From Cryobacterium sp. PH31-O1 (GTDB lineage: Bacteria; Actinomycetota; Actinomycetes; Actinomycetales; Microbacteriaceae): DNA of 64,000 nt. The notes under the pieces are model-generated. The model was not told the origin of the DNA and made no database searches. It saw only the letters and a list, made by a program, of their open reading frames with translations. Of the stretch, positions 52,557-60,626 are shown in pieces. The stretch's first letter is position 1, and every line of letters starts with the position of its first letter. The position numbers were made by a program, and so were the translations under genes. Location: contig NZ_JASITB010000006.1 of assembly GCF_030063455.1 (NCBI RefSeq), positions 62,001 to 126,000 of the forward strand, read 5' to 3'.

Positions 52557-53951
52557 TTAGCACTCGATGACGTTCACCGCGAGCCCGCCCTCGCTGGTTT
52601 CCTTGTACTTTGTCATCATGTCGAGCCCGGTCTGCCGCATCGTTTCGATGACGGTGTCGAGCGAGACCAGGTGTGTTCCGTCGCCGTGCAGCGCCAGGCG
52701 GGCCGCCGATACGGCGGTCGATGCGGCGATCGCATTGCGCTCGATGCAGGGCACCTGCACGAGGCCGCCGACCGGGTCGCAGGTGAGTCCAAGGTGGTGC
52801 TCCATGGCGATCTCGGCCGCATTCTCGACCTGTCGGGGGGTGCCGCCGAGCACGGCACACAGCGCGCCGGACGCCATCGCGCACGCGGCACCCACCTCGG
52901 CCTGGCAGCCGCCCTCGGCCCCGGAGATCGACGCATTGGCCTTCACCAGGGAGCCGATCGCGACGGCGGTGAGCAGATACCGACGGATGCCGGCGGCATC
53001 CGCTCCTGGGACAAAGCGAAGGTAGTAGTGGCCGACGGCCGGGATGATGCCAGCGGCCCCGTTGGTCGGTGCGGTGACGACCCGGCCACCGGCCGCGTTC
53101 TCCTCATTCACCGCGAGGGCGAAAGCGTGCAGCCATTCGGTTGAGGTATCGCGGTCGCGCAACGGCTGGTCGTCATATTCCTCCAGGCGCATACGTACCG
53201 CGCGTGCACGACGCTTGACCTTGAGGCCGCCCGGGAGAATGCCGGTGGCATTGAGGCCGGCATCCACACAGCTGTGCATGGCCTCCCAGATGGCATCGAG
53301 CCCCGCATTGAGCGCTGCGACGCCGTGAATTGCTTCCTCGTTGCGGCGGGCGACCTCGCAGATCGAGAGGTCGTTGGTGTCGCACAGGCCGATCAGTTCG
53401 GCGCTGGAATCGTAGGGGAGCGGCTGCGTAATGCGGGTTTGGGCGCTCGAGCGTTCGGTTCCCCGCCGGATGAACCCGCCCCCGATCGAGTAGAACGTTT
53501 CCTCGAGCAGCGGCGCGGCATCCGCGGCACTGTCGCTTGCCCAGGCGGTGAGCGTGAGGGCATTCGGATGACCCGGCAGCCGGGTGCGCGGTTCGAAGCG
53601 CACGTCGTTGGCATTGATCGCGATGCTGTGCCCGCCCAGCAGGGTGAGAGTGGCGCCAGGCGTGAGGCCAGACCAGGCGGCGCGCACCTGAGCGGGGTCG
53701 CACGTCTCCGGGCGCAGACCGGTCAGGCCGGCGAGTACGGCATCCGGGGTGCCGTGGCCGAGTCCGGTGGAACCCAGAGATCCAAACAGTGAACAGCGGA
53801 TGCGCACCACCTCGCTCAAGCGGCCGGTTGCCACGAGGTCTTCAGCGAACACGCGGGCAGCGCGCATCGGACCCACCGTGTGGGAACTGGACGGGCCGAT
53901 TCCAATGGAAAAAAGGTCCAGGGCCGAGACGTACGCTGTCACGGTCCTCAT
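52557..53951 (-). CDS. sdaA: L-serine dehydratase (iron-sulfur type, single chain)
   Basis: A 464-residue L-serine ammonia-lyase that turns serine into pyruvate and ammonia with a [4Fe-4S] cluster. The N-terminal beta half begins SALDLFSIGIGPSSSHTVGP, and the C-terminal alpha half has TAPTNGAAGIIPA, SGAEGGCQAEVGAACAMAS and LTCDPVGGLVQVPC, whose cysteines include the cluster ligands. Length fits the fused, type II enzyme. ATG at 53951; the ribosome binding site is weak. Confidence 0.95.
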   Translation of the reverse strand: MRTVTAYVSALDLFSIGIGPSSSHTVGPMRAARVFAEDLVATGRLSEVVRIRCSLFGSLGSTGLGHGTPDAVLAGLTGLRPETCDPAQVRAAWSGLTPGATLTLLGGHSIAINANDVRFEPRTRLPGHPNALTLTAWASDSAADAAPLLEETFYSIGGGFIRRGTERSSAQTRITQPLPYDSSAELIGLCDTNDLSICEVARRNEEAIHGVAALNAGLDAIWEAMHSCVDAGLNATGILPGGLKVKRRARAVRMRLEEYDDQPLRDRDTSTEWLHAFALAVNEENAAGGRVVTAPTNGAAGIIPAVGHYYLRFVPGADAAGIRRYLLTAVAIGSLVKANASISGAEGGCQAEVGAACAMASGALCAVLGGTPRQVENAAEIAMEHHLGLTCDPVGGLVQVPCIERNAIAASTAVSAARLALHGDGTHLVSLDTVIETMRQTGLDMMTKYKETSEGGLAVNVIEC

Positions 53952-53989
53952 GGTACGGCACGCACACGCACGCGGGTGCTTAACGCGAC

Positions 53990-54019
53990 AATGCCCCGCA
54001 CCGTGAAGTGCGAGGCATT
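53990..54019 (-). terminator. Hairpin downstream of the WxL/ice-binding gene group
   Basis: AATGCC...GCAC (53990-54001) pairs with GTGC...GGCATT (54008-54019), with one mismatch, 41 bases after the last gene of the group. There is no long T run. It also lies just upstream of the sdaA start. Confidence 0.5.
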
Positions 54020-54059
54020 ACCCGATAGGTCCAACCGGCGGACCCATCGAGAACGGGGA

Positions 54060-54647
54060 TCAGGCGATGGTGAACGTTATGGTCGACACGTAGGCGTTGA
54101 CGGCGGTGGTGCCGACGGCGGCCGAGAAGTTGGAGCGGTACGTGTTGGCCGGAACGCTCAGGTTGAAGGTCGGGGCGAGGGTGAAGGTGCCCTTGCCGAG
54201 AGTCGTCGTGTAGACCAGCGACTGTGCAACGTTGCTGATGGTGATGGGCGCGGCGGTTGGTGCAGCGTCGGAACCGGAGCCGGCAGTGATGGTGCCAGGG
54301 GTGATGACGAGGTTGGATGCCGGCAGAGTGCGTGCGGTCGTGTCGATGGTGCCGGCAGCGCTGACGAAGTCGGTGGCGCTGGCGGAGAGCGACCAGGCCG
54401 TGTTGGTGCCGCGGGCGTTGGTGATGGTCCAGACGGCTGCGGTGCCGGTGGAGGACTGCGCGTTGACGCCGTCGAGAACGACCGCGGTCATCGCATCGGG
54501 TGCGGTCGGGTTGGCGGTGAGGTTGCCCGCGCTGATGGTCGCGTTGATCGTGTCGGTGCTGTCGACCGCCTGGGCGGGGGAGAGTGCGACACCGAACAGG
54601 ATGCCGGTCGCGACGATGATGCCGGCGGTCTTGGTGAAAGCGTGCAT
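54060..54647 (-). CDS. Secreted WxL-type surface protein 1
   Basis: A 195-residue secreted protein: signal peptide (FTKTAGIIVATGILFGVALS, cleavage after AQA near residue 28) then a single WxL-like domain. The first WxL segment is VWTITNARGTNTAWSLSASA, with the Trp-x-Leu (WSL), and the C-terminus is YRSNFSAAVG ... TITFTIA in place of the second WTL seen in Firmicutes. Very similar in layout to the protein at 58578 and to the end of the ice-binding protein. ATG at 54647 has AGAGGACACACC upstream. Role inferred: wall-bound component of the same surface complex. Confidence 0.8.
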   Translation of the reverse strand: MHAFTKTAGIIVATGILFGVALSPAQAVDSTDTINATISAGNLTANPTAPDAMTAVVLDGVNAQSSTGTAAVWTITNARGTNTAWSLSASATDFVSAAGTIDTTARTLPASNLVITPGTITAGSGSDAAPTAAPITISNVAQSLVYTTTLGKGTFTLAPTFNLSVPANTYRSNFSAAVGTTAVNAYVSTITFTIA

Positions 54648-54738
54648 GGTGTGTCCTCTGGGTTCGTGCATTCGATGTGGGCACGCTCAATAACGTGTCC
54701 ACGCAAAGTGTGGGAGAAGCGGATGTCGCAGGTTGTGT

Positions 54739-54773
54739 ACCGAACTCGTTATCCGCTGGAAACGAGTTCCGGT
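54739..54773. repeat. Hairpin between the ice-binding and WxL1 genes
   Basis: AACTCGTT (54743-54750) pairs with AACGAGTT (54761-54768), with flanking ACCG/CGGT pairing across one bulge. It could partly end transcription after the ice-binding gene and so set the relative amount of WxL1. Confidence 0.5.
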
Positions 54774-54896
54774 GGCGATAAATCAATACTCACATGGGGG
54801 GCACCCAAAAGGAGTGTTCGTCGCGCAGGGTTGAATCAGCGTTCGCTCAAGGTTGGCGCAATGCCCAGAATGGGGGATTGCGCTTGCCGCATCGGG

Positions 54897-57329
54897 CTAA
54901 GAAATTGTGAACGTGAGCACCGTGACGTAGGGGTTCATGGCCGAGTTGTCGATGGCTCCGGAATAGTTCGACCGGTAGGCGTTGGCTGGAATCATCAGGC
55001 TATAGGTGGGCGTCAGCAGGTAGGTGCCGCGGTGCGGGCCCGACGTGGCGATCAGGGTCTGCGAGGTCGTTGACAGTGCCAGTTGCGGCGCGGTGATACC
55101 AATGGCGGAATCGGTGTTCGGTCCGGTCGTGATGGCACCCGGCGTGATGCTCAGATTGGCTACCGGCAGCACGCGGGCCTGGGTTTCGATGGTGCCCGCC
55201 TCGCTGGTGGGCGCGGTCGCGCTCACCGAGAGGGTCCAGGCCGCGCCGGTACCGCGCGCATCCACGATCGACCACTGGCTGGAGGTGCCGGAGGCAAACT
55301 GCGGCTGGGTGCCGAGCAGGGTCACCCCCGACAGCATCGCCCCGGCGGTGGTAGCGGTGAGGTCTCCGGCGGCTGGTGCCGGGCTGGTCGAACTCGCCGT
55401 GCTCATGCTGACGGCGCCGTTGGACGTCAGTGCCCGGCCGACGTAGCTGACGCCGGCGCCAATCGAAATCGCGGCCATTCCGAGGATGGTGCCGGTGAAA
55501 CCGGATGCCGCCCCCAGCGACACCGCCCCGGCGATCTGCCAGTAGACCCGCGATGCCTGCGCCCCGTTGATGAGAATGATGCTGCTGCCGGCGGCGGTGT
55601 TGAAGGCGGCATCCACCTGCATGATGAAGATGGCGTTCGGGTTGCCCTGGCCGTCGAGGGTGAGCGTGGTGCTGATCGCGAGGGCCGCGGCCGACTTGTA
55701 GACCCCGGAGGTGAGGGTGCGGCCGGCGAGATCGCCGGAGATCGCGGCGGTCGCTGGCCGCGCCGCGGCATCCTTGTATGCTGCGGCAAGGTCGACCTGT
55801 GCGGTGGCCGCGGCGGCGTCGCCACCGTGAATGGTGCCCGTGAGTACTCCCGGTGGAAACCCGGTGACCGCGGTGCCCGGGCTCACACCGATATCCCCGT
55901 CGAACGAGGAGTTTCCGGTGTTGGCGACCGAGGTGGTCGCCAGGATCGCATAGGTGCTCGCGCTGCCGAGATTGACCGTCGGTTCGGTCGTGAAGGTGTT
56001 GCCGCCCAGAGTGACGGTGCCGGAACGAGTGAGGGCGCGGCCGGTGAAGCTCGCATTGGTGCCCACGGTGATGGCAGCCCGGCCGACGATGCTGCCCGAA
56101 AACGACGACGACGCGCCCAACAGCACGGCGCCGTCGACCTGCCAGAACACCCGAGACGGCTGCGCACCATTGATGAGGCGTACAGTGCTGCCGGCACTCG
56201 TGGTGAGGGTGTCGTCGAGCTGAAAGATGAAGACGGCGTTGGGGGTACCCTGCCCGTCGAGGGTGACCGAGGATCCGACGTTCAGTGCCCCCGGTGCCGC
56301 GTAGACGCCAGCGTTGTAGGTATGCCCGCCCAGGTCGCCGGTTAGTGTAGTCGTCGGAGTGCGGGCAGCCGCGTCGTCTATTGCCGTTTGCAGGTCGCTC
56401 TGGGCCGTGCCGCTCTGGGCCGTGCCGAGGTGGGTGCTGCCGGTGACCAGCCCGGGTGGAAAGCCGGTCAGGCCAGTGCCGGGGCTCACGCCGAGGCTGC
56501 CGCTCATCGTGGTTCCACCCGAATTCACAACGGATGTCCCGGCCAGCACCGAATAGGTGCCGGCGGTTCGCAGGTTCACCGGTGGTTCGGTCATGAAGAT
56601 GTTGCTCGCCATGGCGATGGCGCCGTTGGACGTCAGCGCCCGGCCGATGAAGCTCGTGTCGGCTCCGATCGAGATGGCCGCAAGGCCGAGAATGTTTCCC
56701 GTGAACGACGAGGCAGCGCCGAGCGAAACAGCGCCGACCACCTGCCAGAACACGTTGGAGGCTTGGGCGCCGTTTACGAGCACAATACTGCTCGCTGCCG
56801 CGGTATTGAATGCCGCGTCAATCTGAAAGATGAATACCGCTGTCGGGTCGTTCTGTGCGTCCAGGGTGAGCGTCGTACTGACGGCAAGGGCCGCCGATGA
56901 CCTGTAGACGCCGGGGGTGAGGGTGCGCCCGGCCAAGTCTCCAGCGAGGGAGGCGGTGCTCGCGCGGTCGGCGGCATCGGTGTAGGCCGCGACCAGGTCG
57001 GCCTGGGCGATCATGGCGTGGCCATCGCCGGCGTGGATGCTGCCGGTGAGAATTCCCGGCGGGAATCCGGTGATCGCCGTACCCGGGCTGGTTCCGGCAT
57101 TGCCGCTCAGGGTGCTGTTGCCGGTGCTCGCGATGGCATTTGTGGCGAGCACGGAATAACTGCCCGCAGTCTTGAGGTCGACGGTGGCGGGGAGGGCCTG
57201 CGCCGCGTCCTGCGGCGTGAGCAGACCGCATAGCAGCAGGAGAATGGTGAAGGTCGGCAGGCTTATAAGGTGTGTTCGGCGGCCCCCGAACCGCCTGGCG
57301 CGGCGTCGGGGTGTCTGCGGGGAAGTCAT
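54897..57329 (-). CDS. Ice-binding adhesin: three DUF3494 domains plus WxL-like domain
   Basis: An 810-residue secreted protein. Signal sequence about residues 1-46 (FTILLLLCGLL). Three tandem DUF3494 (type 1 ice-binding, beta-solenoid) domains follow at about 50-250, 252-452 and 454-650; each repeats a VNLxTAxTYSVLA start, a TSxGNSTLSGNxGxSPGTAI turn, FIFQxDxxxNTAAxSxxxLI and NGAQASxVFWQVxGAVxLGA. Residues about 655-810 form a WxL-like domain (SSQWSIVDARGTGAAWTLSV; ending VLTFTIS). DUF3494 domains bind ice crystals; WxL domains bind peptidoglycan. Its start overlaps the stop of the DUF916-like gene (ATGA). Confidence 0.92.
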   Translation of the reverse strand: MTSPQTPRRRARRFGGRRTHLISLPTFTILLLLCGLLTPQDAAQALPATVDLKTAGSYSVLATNAIASTGNSTLSGNAGTSPGTAITGFPPGILTGSIHAGDGHAMIAQADLVAAYTDAADRASTASLAGDLAGRTLTPGVYRSSAALAVSTTLTLDAQNDPTAVFIFQIDAAFNTAAASSIVLVNGAQASNVFWQVVGAVSLGAASSFTGNILGLAAISIGADTSFIGRALTSNGAIAMASNIFMTEPPVNLRTAGTYSVLAGTSVVNSGGTTMSGSLGVSPGTGLTGFPPGLVTGSTHLGTAQSGTAQSDLQTAIDDAAARTPTTTLTGDLGGHTYNAGVYAAPGALNVGSSVTLDGQGTPNAVFIFQLDDTLTTSAGSTVRLINGAQPSRVFWQVDGAVLLGASSSFSGSIVGRAAITVGTNASFTGRALTRSGTVTLGGNTFTTEPTVNLGSASTYAILATTSVANTGNSSFDGDIGVSPGTAVTGFPPGVLTGTIHGGDAAAATAQVDLAAAYKDAAARPATAAISGDLAGRTLTSGVYKSAAALAISTTLTLDGQGNPNAIFIMQVDAAFNTAAGSSIILINGAQASRVYWQIAGAVSLGAASGFTGTILGMAAISIGAGVSYVGRALTSNGAVSMSTASSTSPAPAAGDLTATTAGAMLSGVTLLGTQPQFASGTSSQWSIVDARGTGAAWTLSVSATAPTSEAGTIETQARVLPVANLSITPGAITTGPNTDSAIGITAPQLALSTTSQTLIATSGPHRGTYLLTPTYSLMIPANAYRSNYSGAIDNSAMNPYVTVLTFTIS

Positions 57330-58453
57330 CGGTGTCGTCGCCGTAGCGGTTCGTCGGTTTCTGCGTTGGCGGTCGCGGGCACAGCGGCAGGCTCAGCTGC
57401 CAGACGGGGTTCGGCTTGGGCGACCTGAGCGAGCGCCAGGCGGGCACGCCGCACGAACAGCGTCATGCGCCAGGCACCGAAAGCGATCGCGGCCACGAGC
57501 AGCAGCAGAATCAGAATGATCCACCAGGGCACATCGTTGAACGTGGCGCTGACCTGCTCGGTACCGGCGTCAGACAGCAATTCGGCGTCGGCGCTGCCGA
57601 TTTGGATGAAAGCAGCCTGCGGTAGTGTCGCCTCGAGGTCGAGAGTTGCCCCGGGGAGGATGCTTTCCGGTGTCGTGAATTGCAGTTCGGTCGTCACCCC
57701 GATCACACTGTTCAGGCTTAGTTTGGCCGTGGGATACAGAATGGTATTGCCGGTGTTCTCGATGGGCAGGGTGAACGTGACCTGGTCACCGGAGCGCTCC
57801 CAACGCAGGGCGCCATGGTTCAGCGCGGTCGTGGCCGTGCCGGCAACGGTCAGGTAGATGCGCACGCCTTGACGTTGGATGACGTCGAGCCGCAGCGCAG
57901 CGTCGCCCGTGGATGTGGTGGTCTCACCCTGAATCGGGGGGCTCTGAATGATGATCCCACCGGCGTAATCTCCGGGTGTGGCCGTGACGGGAACGCTCAG
58001 CCGAAACGGCACCTTGAGATCGGAGTTGGCGGGCACGGTGATCGATTCGGCACCGAGCGTTACCCAGCTTCCGAGCGCCGTTTGCTCGTCGGCCTGCGCG
58101 GCGAGGGCGAAGGAACCCTGCTCGGTGCTTTGCCCATCGACGGCATAATTGAGCAGCGTGACCGGGACATCCGTGTGGTTGCTGACGATCGCATTAGCCT
58201 CGATGGCGGCGCCAGCAGCGAGATTAATGTGAAAGAAGTCCGATTCCAGTTCCGGGCGGATGCCGAGGGTACCGTCATCGATAGCGGATGCCGGTGAACC
58301 GACAGCGAGGGTGGCCAGCACCGGGGCCAGCAGGGCGACGGCCAGCAGTAAGCACAACCGGCGCAACAACCGAGTGCGGCCCGTTTTTCTCGTAGACGAG
58401 CTCGCGGTGGAGGCGGTCGGTAGCGGGCAACGTGCGGTGGGGTGGTGCAACAT
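57326..58453 (-). CDS. DUF916-like WxL-interacting membrane protein
   Basis: A 375-residue protein resembling DUF916/DUF3324 WxL-interacting proteins of Firmicutes. A long basic leader ends in a hydrophobic signal (LLRRLCLLLAVALLAPVLAT; cleavage after SASA near residue 57). The extracellular part has two immunoglobulin-like beta domains (LGIRPELESDFFHINLAAGA; VPVTATPGDYAGGIIIQ), then a C-terminal membrane helix WWIILILLLLVAAIAFGAW and a basic cytoplasmic tail. In Firmicutes such proteins bind WxL proteins. It is coupled to the ice-binding gene by a four-base overlap. ATG at 58453 has AAAGGT upstream. Confidence 0.82.
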   Translation of the reverse strand: MLHHPTARCPLPTASTASSSTRKTGRTRLLRRLCLLLAVALLAPVLATLAVGSPASAIDDGTLGIRPELESDFFHINLAAGAAIEANAIVSNHTDVPVTLLNYAVDGQSTEQGSFALAAQADEQTALGSWVTLGAESITVPANSDLKVPFRLSVPVTATPGDYAGGIIIQSPPIQGETTTSTGDAALRLDVIQRQGVRIYLTVAGTATTALNHGALRWERSGDQVTFTLPIENTGNTILYPTAKLSLNSVIGVTTELQFTTPESILPGATLDLEATLPQAAFIQIGSADAELLSDAGTEQVSATFNDVPWWIILILLLLVAAIAFGAWRMTLFVRRARLALAQVAQAEPRLAAEPAAVPATANAETDEPLRRRHR

Positions 58454-58577
58454 GGGTGGACCTTTAGCTGGTATCCGGAATGACCCCCGAATGAGGTGCT
58501 CTCGCTATTCTCACACGGGCGCTTGCCTTCTCGGCTAATGGGGTCGTCAGTATTGACTCAAGGTTCGCGCAGAAACC

Positions 58578-59183
58578 TCAGGCGATGGTGAAGGTGAGCA
58601 CCGAGACAAAGGGGTTTACGGGCGAACCGTCGATGGCGCCCGAGAAATTGGACCGGTAGGCGTTGGGCGGAATATTTAGGCTGAACTCGGGCGTCAGGGT
58701 GAAAGTGCCCTTGCCGAGCGTGCTGGTGTAGACCAGTGCCTGCGGTTGGTCGGAGACGCTGACCGGTTCGGTCGTGGGCGCCGCGTCGGCTCCCTCACTG
58801 GTTCGGGCCGTCACGACTCCGGGCGTAATGGTTAGATTCTCCACGGCTACCGTGCGTTCGAGGGTGTCGAGGGTTCCCGCGGCACTGACGAAGTCGGTGG
58901 CACTCACGGACAGGCTCCAGGCGGCGCTGGAACCACGGGCATTCGTAATGGTCCACTCCAACGATCTGCCGACGGAAGAGTGGCTGGAGCGGCCGTCGAG
59001 AACGACGGGCGACATCTCTGTTGGCGCGGAGACGACGGCCGTGAGCGCACCGCCAATAACGGCGGCGCTGACCGTGTCAGAGGAGGTGTCGGCGTTCGCC
59101 ACCGGGGTGAGCACAGCGATCAGACCGGCAGCGAGGGCGAGGCTCGCGAACCCAATGAGACCGCGCTCGGTCTTACCGACCAT
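58578..59183 (-). CDS. Secreted WxL-type surface protein 2
   Basis: A 201-residue secreted protein: signal peptide (ERGLIGFASLALAAGLIAVL, cleavage near NADT) plus one WxL-like domain with LEWTITNARGSSAAWSLSVS and the C-terminal YRSNFSGAIDGSPVNPFVSV then LTFTIA. It is a clear paralogue of the protein at 54060. First gene of the leftward group, 124 bases ahead of the DUF916-like gene; the promoter probably lies in the AT-rich stretch 59215-59320. Confidence 0.8.
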   Translation of the reverse strand: MVGKTERGLIGFASLALAAGLIAVLTPVANADTSSDTVSAAVIGGALTAVVSAPTEMSPVVLDGRSSHSSVGRSLEWTITNARGSSAAWSLSVSATDFVSAAGTLDTLERTVAVENLTITPGVVTARTSEGADAAPTTEPVSVSDQPQALVYTSTLGKGTFTLTPEFSLNIPPNAYRSNFSGAIDGSPVNPFVSVLTFTIA

Positions 59184-59314
59184 GAATGACCCCCAAGAAT
59201 CGCCGACAGTTTCGGCACCTTCAATTTAACGAGCCAAGTCGAAGGAATCTCATAGTAACAACATTCCGCTACTTGTGGTATCAAAACCCTAATACCCATA
59301 TTTTTCAATCGCGT

Positions 59315-59353
59315 AGAAAAAACAGGCCACCTCCCCGAGGGGAAGCGGCCTGT
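59315..59353 (-). terminator. Rho-independent terminator of the desaturase gene
   Basis: On the minus strand ACAGGCC (59353-59347) pairs with GGCCTGT (59328-59322), continuing inward through an imperfect G/C stem, followed by TTTTTT (59321-59316) and TCTACG. It separates the desaturase from the WxL/ice-binding group downstream. Confidence 0.9.
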
Positions 59354-59370
59354 CGTATTCTGCTGGCGTA

Positions 59371-60471
59371 CTAGTGCGTGCGGAAGCGCTGCACCATGGG
59401 GCAGTCGAACGGGTCACGCGCCGCGAGGCCGACCTTGTTGAGGTAGGCGATGACGATGCCGTAGCTCTCGAAGACGCCCGTTTCGGTGTACTTCACGTTG
59501 TGCGAAAGGCAATATTCTTTGGCGATCTCCTGCGCCTTGCGCAGGTGCGGGCGGGCCATGTTCGGAAACAGGTGGTGTTCGATCTGGTAGTTGAGGCCAC
59601 CCATGTAGGTGTCGATGAAGGTTCCACCGCGAATGTTGCGGCTGGTGAGAACCTGGCGACGCAGAAAGTCGACGCGGCTTTCGGCCGGAAGCTGCGGCAT
59701 CCCCTTGTGGTTGGGGGCGAAGGATGCTCCCATGTACACACCGAACACGGCCATCTGCACGCCGATGAAGGCGAACGCCATGCCGAGCGGCAGAAAGTAG
59801 AAGATGACGGCGAAGTAGGCGGTAATGCGGGTGACGAGCATCGTGATTTCGACCCAGCGTTCGCTGACCTTGTTCTTGCCGAACACGGTCTTGAAACCCT
59901 GAATGTGCAAGTTGATGCCTTCGAACATGAGCAGGGGGAAGAACAGATAACCCTGCTTGCGTGTGACGATGGCTCCGATGCGGCTGACCTTTTTGGCATC
60001 CTCTTCTCGGAACACAATAAAGTCCGGTTCGATATCGGGGTCTTTGCCGATGACGTTCGGCTGGGCGTGGTGACGGCTGTGCTTGGTCATCCACCAGGCG
60101 TAGCTGATGCCGACGAAGAGGTTGGCGAGAACGCGACCAGCGCGATCGTTGGCCTTGCCGGAGGTGAACACGGCGCGGTGCGAAGCTTCGTGGGCCAAAA
60201 AGGCAAACTGGGTGAAGATGAGGCCGAGAGCGCCGGCGATGATCAGCTGATACCAGGTGTCACCAAGCAGAACGAAACCGGCCGCAGCACCGAGGGTGGC
60301 GACCACCAGAATGGAAAAGACCATCCAGTAGAAGCCGGTGCGACGGCCGAGAAGGCCGAGATTGCGCACCGTATGCAGAAGTGCCGAATATTCGGTTGTG
60401 GGGTTTTTGGTATCTCCACCCGGTCGGGTCCTGATGATGCGGACCGAGGGTGCGGCTAGTGCTTCCGACAT
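59371..60471 (-). CDS. Membrane acyl-lipid/acyl-CoA desaturase
   Basis: A 366-residue membrane fatty-acid desaturase. The three di-iron His boxes are HEASHR (about residue 93), HSRHH in MTKHSRHHAQPN (about 129-134) and QIEHHLFPNM (about 305-314); four hydrophobic segments flank them. It introduces a double bond into membrane fatty acids, a known response to cold. ATG at 60471. Its position just upstream of the ice-binding group fits cold adaptation, although a terminator separates the transcripts. Confidence 0.93.
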   Translation of the reverse strand: MSEALAAPSVRIIRTRPGGDTKNPTTEYSALLHTVRNLGLLGRRTGFYWMVFSILVVATLGAAAGFVLLGDTWYQLIIAGALGLIFTQFAFLAHEASHRAVFTSGKANDRAGRVLANLFVGISYAWWMTKHSRHHAQPNVIGKDPDIEPDFIVFREEDAKKVSRIGAIVTRKQGYLFFPLLMFEGINLHIQGFKTVFGKNKVSERWVEITMLVTRITAYFAVIFYFLPLGMAFAFIGVQMAVFGVYMGASFAPNHKGMPQLPAESRVDFLRRQVLTSRNIRGGTFIDTYMGGLNYQIEHHLFPNMARPHLRKAQEIAKEYCLSHNVKYTETGVFESYGIVIAYLNKVGLAARDPFDCPMVQRFRTH

Positions 60472-60626
60472 GAGGCCTTAGTGGATCGGGACTTCTCAGC
60501 CGGGACGTGAGTAATTACTCGTGGAGCAGATATGCGCCAGTCTACGTTCGCGAGCGCCGTGATCATGTCTAATTCACACGCGTTTCTCAGTCATTATATG
60601 CCAAAAATGGAATGTATTCGACCGAT

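Noticed and set aside
55083..56345. 420-codon open frame antisense to the ice-binding gene
   Set aside because: Its periodic composition only mirrors the repeated DUF3494 codons on the other strand.
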